Assembly: GCA_916700875.1 (NCBI GenBank)
Contig: CAKAKS010000060.1
Location: 9,427,834-9,491,833 of the forward strand
From: Sebastes aleutianus
Lineage: Eukaryota; Chordata; Actinopteri; Perciformes; Sebastidae
Reading direction: 5' to 3'
Length of the DNA stretch: 64,000 nucleotides
In this document: one piece after another, positions 26,801 to 38,800 of the stretch
Layout: the number at the start of each line of letters is the position of its first letter
How positions within the stretch are numbered: the first letter of the stretch is position 1
The notes under the pieces: model-generated
What the model saw: only the letters and a program-made list of their open reading frames with translations
What the model was told of the DNA's origin: nothing
Databases searched by the model: none
Position numbers and translations under genes: made by a program

Positions 26801-29800
26801 CCCGTTCATCGCTGCTTGCAGCTTTAATTAAGTTTGGCTTCTTTTATCCAAAGTCTAAAGATAAATAAGTAAGGGATAATGTACAGCGAATTCAACATTC
26901 ACAACAATGACCTGCTCGCTGTACATTATCCCGCTTATTACACAGCTGCTTACTGAAGAAAGAAATAATTTGACACAAAAACGGTCCGCTATAGTCCGAC
27001 TTCAGCGCTGCGTCCATGGCAACAGTCTGTTATACATAGCAAAGGTCTGCTATAAATAAATAACAGACCCCAGAACGCCATGAGTAACCAATCAGAATCG
27101 AGTATCCAATTAATACAGACTTGTAATAATAATAATGAAACACTTCTGTCCCTCCAGCCACGTTCCCACTTCCTCAGACCTGTTTGTTGTCATTCTCCAC
27201 CTGTCCACCAGATGTCCTCTGACTTCTCCTCCTGTCCCTCCATTCACCTGACCGTCCCCGCCCACCTGCTCACCTGTTCCCCTGCAGGTATTTAGTCGGC
27301 CCTTTTCCTCTCAATCAAAGTAGCCATGTTGCTTTTCTTCCTTGTGCTTTCTACCTTCTGTTACCTGAACCAGTACCTGCCTGTAATATATATAAACATA
27401 AATATATACAGATATACTGTACGTACTGTATGTTAGTGCTGCAGGTTCTTCTCTCTGTAATTGGCAGTTCACTTCTAAAACCCCACAGTCTGATTGATGT
27501 TTGATCCAATAAAACATCCTGAAATCAGATCTGAGACCATCTGACAGACTGAAAGCAACTCCTTAATCCAGATCTGTCCACATCTGTTTGTCAACCTGAG
27601 ATGAAGGAAGAAATACTGAACTTTGACCTCCCGTCACTTCATCACGTCACATTCAGGCTGACGCAAAGACACAGAGCAGATCTGAAACCGCTGAAGAATA
27701 AAGAAGAGAAGAAGTGAAGATGAAAGTGGGATGAGAGGAAAATAAAAACAGACCACAGCTGGAGAGAGAACGAAGGAGAAAATGAAGGAATAGAAGAAGA
27801 AGAAGAAGAAGCTTCATTTGCATCTCCAGCTGCTGGCAAACGGCTAAAAATACTCAGAGAAACATAAATTGGGGCAACAGAAACCAGGTCTGACCGCTCC
27901 ACACCACACACACTCAGAAAACACACACGGAGTTGAGTTTTATACCAAATCCCATTCACATATTTACTGATTTTATGAACACAAACAGAGATACAGGAGC
28001 TTCATGTCCATTGTGTGACCTCCACATTATCATAATTCTGACTGTTGTTGTAAAAACTTTGGTCCAAAATAATTCATGGCTGTTTTTCTGAGATTTGCAA
28101 CTAGGTTTGCAGCAAATATCTGTTATTTTCTAAGAAATGTCCATGATTTAAAAAAAAAACAGAAAAAAAAACGTTGGTATTTTAATACAAACTCTTGTTC
28201 TCTGGCTGAAAAGGTGATATCAGCTTCATCTCTGTGTGTCCACAATATACATTTGACCATCACATACGGGTACTTTGCTAAAAGTTAAGGCCACGCCCCC
28301 TTTTAGGGGAAGGAAAACAGAAGATCTCAGACTTCAATGCAATCTGACGTATGTTTGTATTGTAATTTTGACAAGTTAATATGCATCCATCTCTTGTTAT
28401 ACAAACGTTTGTTTTATACACACGTCTAATAATTATTTTGTGCCTAAACCTGAGCGTTGGCGATACCTTAATAAATGAAGGTTGATCGCCGTCATGTCCC
28501 TTCAGTGTTCCCCCGTCCAAAACAGTGGACGGATATTGTTTATCCAGACATCTACATATCTGATTGACTCCCATTAGGCTAAGTGTTGTCTGTAAATAAC
28601 CAACGTGTTAATAGCCAACTGTTTGATCTATAGGCTGAGATTTAGTTGGAGACGACAGTCTGAGGCTGCTATAACATTAATGTTAATAACATTAATGTTA
28701 ATGTTAATGTTATAGCAGCACTGTCACTAGTCACTGTGCTAGTCACTGTGCTAGTCACTGTCACCAGCATCATTTAGCTGTTTATGAGCCTCGTTCTCTG
28801 CCAGATTGTCAACATTGCTTTGTGTTTCCCTTTCCAGCCACTTGGACCCTCATCTGTACCTCTGACTTGCCCCCTTCCTGTTCACCTGTGGACTAGCTAC
28901 CCATGTCAGTAAGCTTTAGTATTTTCATTTTATCATTAAATCACTGGACTGTCTACTCAACATATTCTCACCCAACTCGTCACATACTGACGCTCTGTCA
29001 GACCCCTTGGCTTCACTTTACGGTCGCAGTAAACACATGCTTAATGTTGTGAATTCAAACAAAAACACTTAGCTAGCTTTAGGAAAAAACATCATGGTTG
29101 GGCTTAAAAGTATTGCATTTGTAAATTGAAAATTAAACAACGCACGCCGCACAGGACACAAACAGCGGCCTCCTGGATGAAAGCCCTGTTTGTTGTACAT
29201 TACATAATTTAAAGCATTTTCCAGGACCTGCAGACTTTATCATGTTCCATTCACAATCATATCTTTATTGAATCCACCAGCATTTTGTCAGTATTGTTAT
29301 TTTTAAACAAACAGTCATGCAGATATGAGCTTCTGTCAGATAACAGAAGACGCCTCAAACGAAATCCACTCTGCTGCCGTCTGTTAAATGTCAAACAGCG
29401 GACAGTCGTCTAAAAGCAGCTCAAAGTGTTTCAGATGATTCTGAGAGAAAACAAAGAGAGATAAAGATCAATAAAAAAAGTGAGGGATAGAAGAGAAACC
29501 AGAGGGAGGAGAGAAGGACGCCGCTGAGCCAATAAAAGTTTAATAAACGGCCACAGAGCAAACATTAGCCATAATAAACCCACCATAAACACTCTGATGA
29601 CTTACTGGCAGCGCTGGGATCTGAACAAGACGGAAGCATTAAGAACCGCAGCAGAGAGTTCCTGTCTCACCCAGATTATTATCCCTCAAACAGTAAAACC
29701 TCAGACTGAATATCACACCTAAAGAACACAAACTAAAGCCATCAGGAGGGAAAGACTCCATATGACTGATCTGTGATCAGCTCATGTCTGCAGCTGACAA

Positions 29801-32800
29801 ACAGACAACTATCACTGTGTTACTGGCAGACTGAAGAAAACTGATGAAACATGAAGATTCTCAGGAAACTTCTGCAGCGTCTCTTTTCTCTGATTTCCAA
29901 CAAACACAGGGCTTTCAACCAGTAGACCGATGTTTTATTTTGTAAGTTACGTTAGTGACATGTTTTCCAACCATGACGTTTTTCCTAAACCTAACTAAGT
30001 GGTTCTGTTGACTAAAAAATGTCATGTCCATTTTCAAAGAAGTCCCTTGACCTCTGACCTCCAGATATGTGAATGAAAATGGGTTCTATGGGTACCCACG
30101 AGTCTCAACTTTACAGACATGCCCACTTTATGATAATCACATGGGCGGCTGTGGCTCAGAGGGTAGATCAGATTGTCCACCAATCGGAAGGTCGGTGGTT
30201 CGAGGCTGCTCCGGGTCACATGTCGATGTGTCCTTGAGCAAGACACTTAACCCCAAACTGTGGATGAATGAGTATTTAGATTACATCCTAATGGGTAAAG
30301 TTGGCACCTTAGCAGCCTCTGCCATCAGTGTATGAATGTGTGTGTGAATGGGTGAATGCTGACATGCAGTGTAAAGTGCTTCGAGTGGTCGGAAGACTAG
30401 AAAAGCGCTGTATAAATGCAAGTCCATTCCACATGCAGTTTGGGTCAAGTCATAGTCAAGTCAGCACACTGACACACTGACAGCTGTTGTTGCCTGTTGG
30501 GCTGCAGTTTGCCATGTTATGATTTGAGCATATTTTTTATGCTAAACGCAGTACCTATTTCTGGACAATATCTGTCATTGTTTTGTGTTGTTTATTGATT
30601 TCCAATAATAAATATATACATACATTTGCATAAAGCAGCATATTTGTCTACTCCCACTTTGAAAAGAGTATTAAATACTTGACAAATCTCCCTTTAAGGT
30701 ACATTTTGAAGAGATAAAAAATGTGTGATTAATTTGCGATTAAATATTTTAATCGTTTGACAGCCCTAGTGTCAATATGTGTAGATTTAGTTGTATGCCT
30801 CCGCCAACCAGTCAAGTGTCAGTTTACATCCACGTCTGTCCAAAAATGTCATCACTTGTTTTGCGGGGTCACAGTGACCTTTGACCTTTGACCACCAAAA
30901 TCAAATTTTGTTCATCGTTGACTCTGAGACGTTTGTGCCAAGTCTGAAGAAATTCCCTCCAGGTGTTCCTGAGATATCGCGTTCACAAGAATGAACCGAA
31001 CAGACGGACAAACGTAATACCTCCAACCACAGCAGTCGCCGGCTTGGAGGCCTTAAAAATATCCATGTCTTGTGTTGTCAACAACAGCAATTGCAGCTCA
31101 TTCCTGTGACAAATACATTGCATTTCCCTGGCTGCTTAACAATAAAAGCAACTCTGGATTTCTTTTAATGTGAAAGAGCAGCAACAGGAAATGTTCAATG
31201 ATAGCATTAGCCTCTATCGCTCCAGCATTAACAGAAGCAATATAAACAGATACAGATGTACAAGCTACAAAAGTACTGAGAGCTAATAATAATAATATTA
31301 ATAATAATGATAATGGTACTGTTTCTCTCTCATTGCCTGAACTAAATACTAATTTCTCGCCTCTTTTAAAATTTTCTGGCTGCCATCCGATGAATCTCAG
31401 TCTGATATGAACTCTCCTTCAGCTCCGTTTAGCTGCTGGTTTCAGGTTTGATGAAGCACACACTGAAGCAGATAGATAATGTGCCATAAAACCAAAACTA
31501 AATTCAAAATGTTGAGCAGCTTCAGATCACTGTTTCTTCCCCTGAGATCAGTCCAGTTTCTTGATGAAAACTCTCTTTGATGTGACAATATCTCAGCAGC
31601 TAATGAGGAGGCTGATTTGGTTTTAATTGTGGCGCCCTCGTTCCTTCATCACGCCGTCAGAGGTCGTGTTTGCTGGAATCACTCGGCTGCGTCTCGTCTG
31701 ATGAGCGGCCAGGTTATTAACACAGATATCAGCTGTTTACTCATTCCACAGAGCAGAGGATACTCTACTGAAGAGACAACAAACATGATCTAATTTACAT
31801 GAAGAAGAAGAAGAGATGATGATGAAGGAACGTTTGCAGCAGTGAAGTCAATGCTGAAGTACCTTAAGCTTGCATTCTTTCTAATAGCCAGCAGGGGGCG
31901 ACTCCTCTGGTTACTAAAAGAAGTCTGATTGTATAGAAGTCTATGAGAAAATGAGCTTACTTCTCACTTGATTTATTACCTCAGTAAACATTGTAAACAC
32001 AAGTTTATGGTCTCAATCGCTAGTTTCAACTCTTCTTCAATACAGCATGATGTTCAATTAATAAATGATGGTTTCATTTAGAGTCAAATAGACCATAAAG
32101 CAGGGGATGCTTGTGATTGACAGGTCGCTAACACGGCGTTGTCCGGTCTGGGAGATGTCGCTGTTCAGTCTTAGAACTTGAACCCTTTCACAGTGTGCTT
32201 TCACTTCATCAAAGTTAATTATAACATTTTGGTCGCCTAAAAATGTCTTATTCAGCGTTCAATTGTACTGAACTCCACCCCCTCGTGCCACTTCTGGTTG
32301 CAAAAAAACAAGATGTAGACGGCCAAAATGAAGCATAAATAAATAACGGAATTAATACAAAGATAAATAAATAAAGAAGCAAATTAAAACAGAAATTCAC
32401 ACATTTTTCACATTTTATCAATTAATTAATGGCTACATTTATTTTTAATAATATTTCCGCTACATTTAATGACCTATCTAATCATTTATCGACTCATTTA
32501 TTTATTTATTCATTTATTTTGGCTGGTTATGTCTTCCATAGTACTGTACACTTCCACCCTCAAAATCCACGGTGTAACTGGAACACTGACTGATGCTTTA
32601 AGTCGAACGTGATAAATCAGTTTAACTTTTCTGGCTTGCGATGCTTAAGGTGCTTTTACCGACAGTAAATGAAGAGTGATTTTGCAGCTGGAGCTGCTCT
32701 TTAACCAATAAAGAAGAAGAAGTGACAGCAGGTTCACTGAGTGTTTCCTCTCTCGGTGTGTTTGGACCCATTTCCTCCTCTTTCAGCTTCAGACACAAAC

Positions 32801-35800
32801 AGAAACCAGCAGAGAATTCAGTCACTTTTCTCCGTCGTCGTCTGGCGTGTTGATAATGAACCTGAGCAGCAATTTAACCAAACAGCTCAGCTCCAGATGG
32901 CTGAAGAGAAGAGACGCCGCGGAGGGAAAAACACTGTTTTCACCATTATTATCGCTGTCAGTGAAGTAAACATATTATCCGTGAGAGGATAAGTGCTGTC
33001 TGTCAGAGGAACACCAGGGTCCAGCTCCAAAACAGCACATTATAGCTACACCTCAGCTGCAAATATTCAGACGTGTTTGGAAACTTTGGAATCTCCTCTA
33101 GAATTTAAAATAAAGTTCTGTTCAGACATGCCATCGGCTTTATTGTTTGCGATATTAGACTTGTGACGTTATCGTACATTTCATGTTTTAAACGCAATAT
33201 TATGTTTCACATAACATAATATCTATAAACTAACATTAGCTTAACAATAACACACCCAAGCTAGCTCTTATCTGATGAGCTAAGTTAAGTATGTAAACGT
33301 TTTGATAATGTGAAAAATGCTTAAAGGAAAATGTGATATAGTACTAGTTTTTAATAATGACCTAATAATTGATTGAATCCCACCATATCAAAGGACAGAC
33401 CGCTGATCCATGAACTGGAAGCAGTGACGTTAATGTATTTAACAGTTTTTCTCCAAAATCTTTGGGAAAAGAACAAAAAATCGTAACGTTAACTTAACGT
33501 TACTCCTTTTAGATCACAAACATTTGAATATAATAACGACTTGTTGAAATCGGTTGAGAAATGTAGACGTTATAGTGCTTTTTATACAGAAAAACGGCAG
33601 CTTCCCCGTTCACTTTTATAGGGTTACAGACCAGTCTTGCCAGGTCCAATATGGCGCCCACGTTGACGTACAGAAGTCAATGTAGTCTATGACCTATACC
33701 TATGGTGACACGGACAGAGTCACACTCTGACCAATCACAGTGGAGGAGGAGAGAGACTTCCTGCTAACTCACCTTCTAATGTTCAGTTATTTTATTTGCT
33801 CCGTGGCGGCTCATTAATAACTTAATTAGCTCGCTCACGTCTCAGGACACATTCACTGAGGCTGGGAAACTCCAGCTTCATGCTGAACGCAGCATGAAGA
33901 CACACAGAACCAATCATCCTTTAGAACGGGGCAACATGAACTCTCGTGGTTCTCTTGATCAGAAGTCAGCAGCTAACAGCTCGACAGCCGACTGAAGGTA
34001 ACCTGAATAATCTTCAGTCGTTCAGGATCAGACAGCATAGCAGCACGACTGAAAAGAATCGTCAGCAGCAGCATTATCTGTGACAGGAAGCTGACAGAAT
34101 AAATCCACACACGTGCTGATATCCATTCATCTCCAGGAACAATCAGAGCTGAGTTCACAAAGAGCTCAAATCAGCCACATGAGACAGAATAAAGGAAGAT
34201 AGATGTCCTGCAACTGGAGGAAACCAGCTCTCTGCTGACACACAAACACTAATACAGCAGCATTAACTCTTCCAAATCTTCCTGTTGTTTTAGGAACATA
34301 TAATGCTTTCTGTCACGACTCCAACCAGAGCCAACATTCATTCTTGGTCAAACCAGATAGAAGTTTTTGTTTACATTTTATTCAAACTTTAAAAAAAAAA
34401 TTCAAATATTTTTGGCTGAATTTTGCTAATTGCATCGTTTCGTTTTTCACCACTAAATGTTGTCATTTTCACCCCCTAAAAAACGCCTTAGGCTGGAAGC
34501 CGTTTTTAGAGTTCAATAGGCCCTTTTAGTGTTGACGTCATGAGGACATCACGGTGTTAACTGGAGGCTAAACAAAGGAAAGACTGGAGGCTAACACTAG
34601 CAGTGGACTAAAGTTACACGTCTAAAATATCATCTTGTTGTGTTGTTGGGTGCCAGAATCCAGATATCACATACATCTGAGATGACAAACTGTGATTTGA
34701 GGCTCTAGCGAGCTACAATATCAGAGAAACGTTTCAGAGATGGAGAGTAAATGTTGTTAATATTTAGTCTTCTGCTAACAGCAGCCGTGAGTCATTGGCT
34801 GCTGTTAGCAGAAGACTAAACTATTAGCAACCCTTTCTCTCCATCTCTGAAACGCTTCGTCGATATTGTACGACTCTCTTTTTGACTGACTTTACTGAAG
34901 GATAGTTAACTATAGGCATACAAAGATTTATACGCCCTCAATTTATCTTTACAGCGCTGCCGTTGGCCACCAGCCCGCTGGTCGGACAGCTGGCTACTAA
35001 GCTAGCTTAGCTTGCTAATTCCACCATGCTGTCATGAAACACAGAAAATGAGGTGAACAAAGTGTCACTCATCTGGTGATAGCACTGTGCTTTCCTACGC
35101 TGTGACAAGAGTGTGTGGATGAAGCATTAAGTTGTTAAATTTGACTGGCAACTGGCTAGTTAGCTAGCTAACTTGCTAATTCCACCATGCTACAGATAAT
35201 GAGCCCAACAGCGGACAGCGCTGGGTCACGGTCCCTCTGCCTCACTCCTCGCCGCTAGGAGACTACTTCACCGAGAGGAGAGCAGGCGTTAGCTAGCTAG
35301 CTTATCTAATCTGGTCCCATTGGTTAATGTTAACTTTCTCAACTAACACTCGTGATCCTGGAGAGTGAGTGACAGAACATATTGAGAGAAACTAGTATTT
35401 TCTTCAGCCATTGTTAAAAAAACAAGCCAACAATACTTGCTAGCCAGCGTTAACTAACGTGTTCAGAGAATTATTCTGCCTCCACTGAACGCTCCGCCCG
35501 CTAAACACCTCATCATGGTTACTAACAGGAGAGTGAGCCATATTTTCAGCGGCACTGGAACCAACACAGACTGAACATCAGCAGAATGTTCAGCACATTT
35601 AATCCACTATGTGTTTTTAATAAAATATTCTCCAATTGAATCTGATATTCACTTTCTTTTCTCCTGTTGTGTAGCACGAGCAGCACTTTACACCCCACGA
35701 CTCACTCTACATTCATTCCTTCTCAACAGAAAACCACCAGACAGCAGCTGGATACCATCGACATCATCAGAAAGTGCAACTAACCAGCAGCGTTTGCTGT

Positions 35801-38800
35801 GGCGACCTACCTCCATCCACTGTCCGTGGGACTTCATCTTGAGTACGAAGCAGGGGTCGGGTTTGGACAGAGCGTCTCGATCTGAGATCCCTTTGCAGGT
35901 GAGCCTCAGCTCCACTTTGGTGAGACAGGGATTGCTGAACAAACCCAGAGAGTTGGCCGCTGACTCGTAGATGTCACTCATGGTGGAGGCAGACAGGAAA
36001 CCTGCATGGGACAGAGAGCAGGGTCGTAGGATTGATCAGTGTTTCTAGTTTCCTGTCAGTTTTTGACGTGACATTGGCATGCATCAATTTATGAGACTGT
36101 CATTCACTTTCTGCTTCCTAAAAACAATCAACGATTAATCAATCTGCTAATTATTGTAACCATGACAACAAAGGAGCCCTAACCTTAACAAGGAAGTAAT
36201 TTGTGTTTGATCACAGCAGCATCTAGTAGATGGTAGAGGAAAGGCCGCTAAGGGAACTTGAGGCAAATAACGTATATTGATAAGAAGTGAAAGTCAATTG
36301 TTTGTTTCATTGCAACATCAGCACCCAGCAGCAGAGTTACGCTTCCGCCATTTTGGACTGAAAGCGACTACCGGACGCCAGTAAATCATCTGCCTATACA
36401 GAGCCGTACAAAAGTAAAACTAAATTATTTCTATTCTATTGTCATATTCTACTGAAATGGCCTGAGTTGAACAATAAAATATTATAAATATAATGAGCGC
36501 CAAAAAAAAAATTCAGTCCAAAATGGCGGCAGTGACTGTTCTTTTCTAATTGTTCTTTTAATGATCTCATCCTGAAACTATCCTGGATGATGTCACCTGA
36601 CTAAATCTTTATGTTCTGACCATCAGTTAGAATTATTTCAACTTTTTGACTCTGAGAAATCAGGATTTGTCTCTAAATACTACAATACCCATGAGCCTCA
36701 GCTGCCATTGCCATGGAGAAGAAGCCTGTCAGAAAACTGATCCAAATTCTGAAAGTGGTTTAAACCAAAGAACCTATATCGCTAAGAAGTGAAAGTCAAT
36801 TGTTCGTTCCATTGCAACATCAGCACCCAGCAGCAGAGCTACGCTTCCGCCATTTTGAACTGAGAGCGACTACCGGACGCCAGTAAAACGTTCGCCAAGA
36901 AGTCGAAGGAGTAAACTTCTTTTAATAGATGAGAACAGAGACGTTTCACACCTCCCCCAGATAAATCTTCACTTTTGCTTATTGAGTCTGAATTACAAAA
37001 AACTGAACAGCAGAAAAAAACAACATCCGATCCATTTACCAGCATCTGTGTCATGTTTCCACCATGATCCTGATCACAGCTTCAGTGTCATGATGAACTC
37101 ACAGGAAACCATTTCTACTGGGTCAGGAATCATATCCTCCTCCTCCTCCTCCTCCTCCTCCTCCTCCATCTCTTCATCACCTCCCTCCCTCTATTATCCA
37201 TCAGGCTCATCCGATTAACAGAGAGAGGCTGCGGTATCCGGCTGCCCATCACTGATGTTCTCCACAGGAGGAAGTTACAGTAAAAATATCCTCCTCATCG
37301 TCGGCTCGGGTTACACGGGATGTGAGGAGGAAGAGCGGAAGATGAGTGTCCAGGAGTCTATTTTAAAAACTGACCACAGATCATTTCTTTAACCGAAGAG
37401 GATTAAGTTTTACTCCATGTGTGGCTGAAAATCCTCTTTCTCTCACATGTTGGAGTTTCTTTAGTGTTTTGGAGGTCGAACAACAACATTAACTTAAAAC
37501 ACTCTTAATTTACTCCTTAATCTACGACTGAAAACACTCAACGTGTGATAACCAGAGATCCCTTCATTTGTCCATTAATTTGAAAAGGTGAAAGTAAAAA
37601 ACCTTAATTTGATAAGCCAACAACAGATTAACAAATCAAGTAGAGCTTTAGGGGTACAAAACCGTCTTTACAAATCCATTAATTATCATTTAAAGGTTAT
37701 TAAATGTATTAAGGTTGTGATTTTGGTTTCCAAAATGGGTCTTTTATTATTAATAGATTAAAGATAATTTAAAGGATTCTTATACTGTATTGACAGTTTA
37801 CAATAAGATTATAATAGATAAATTAATTGATCGTAACATGTTAAGGGGCTTTCTGCATTAATTAAGGGCTTTTTAGAAGCGTAAACATTTTTTAAACTTG
37901 CATGTCATCACCAATTTTCCACCTTTAGTGAAAAATATACAACTATAAATTAAGTGTTGATTTTAAGTTACATATTAAAATCCATTTATTTAACCATTAT
38001 CACCTTAAAATCCCATTAAAAATACCTAAATTACAGGTTCACAACAGAAATCTTGAGCATCAAACGCTCAATTTCCTGCATTTTAGTGAATTTTTATGCA
38101 CCAGTTTTTACATGTCTATTCATTGTGTTTAAAGCCAGTATTTGTGCACAGTTGCAGATAAAGATCAGGCTACACTAATAAGAATTGTATTATACTAATT
38201 TGTAGAAGTAGATGTCAGTGGTGGCTGTGTAGGATTGTTTCAGACTGGTGTGATCCAAACATTTCCAATAACTCCAGAGCGTTGTTAAGTCCAAAAGTCA
38301 ACTCATTTATTGAAAAAAGATAGACGTAATCATTTTTATCTATGAAACATTCTGCTTCAATCCATAGTTGTTGGTGTTTAGCCTTCAAAAACAACATTTT
38401 CACTGCAGAAAACCGCTCACTTCTCCAATTTGCCAAATCCACCATTTAAATAGCAACCTGGTTTTTAAAGGGAACGGGAGATGACACTCTGATTGGTTTA
38501 ATTCATGTTGCACCCAATATACAAGACTATATACAACACCCTAAATGCATTTAGACCATGATAGTTTTATAGATGGTTTAAATAGAGCTCTCAAAGTATT
38601 AAATAAAATGTCTTCACCAGAACATGGGAGCTGTAAAGAGGACGACAACAGCAGCTACTGATGAAATGTAGAGGACTTAGTTTGGGAGCAGCAACGTTCT
38701 TATAATAAATTAACGTAACAAGACAAACTACTCAGCTGTTGTCAGGGTTCAGCTCCTCCTGTCAGTCACAGTTTACATGAATTTAAAGAACTCGTCTGTC

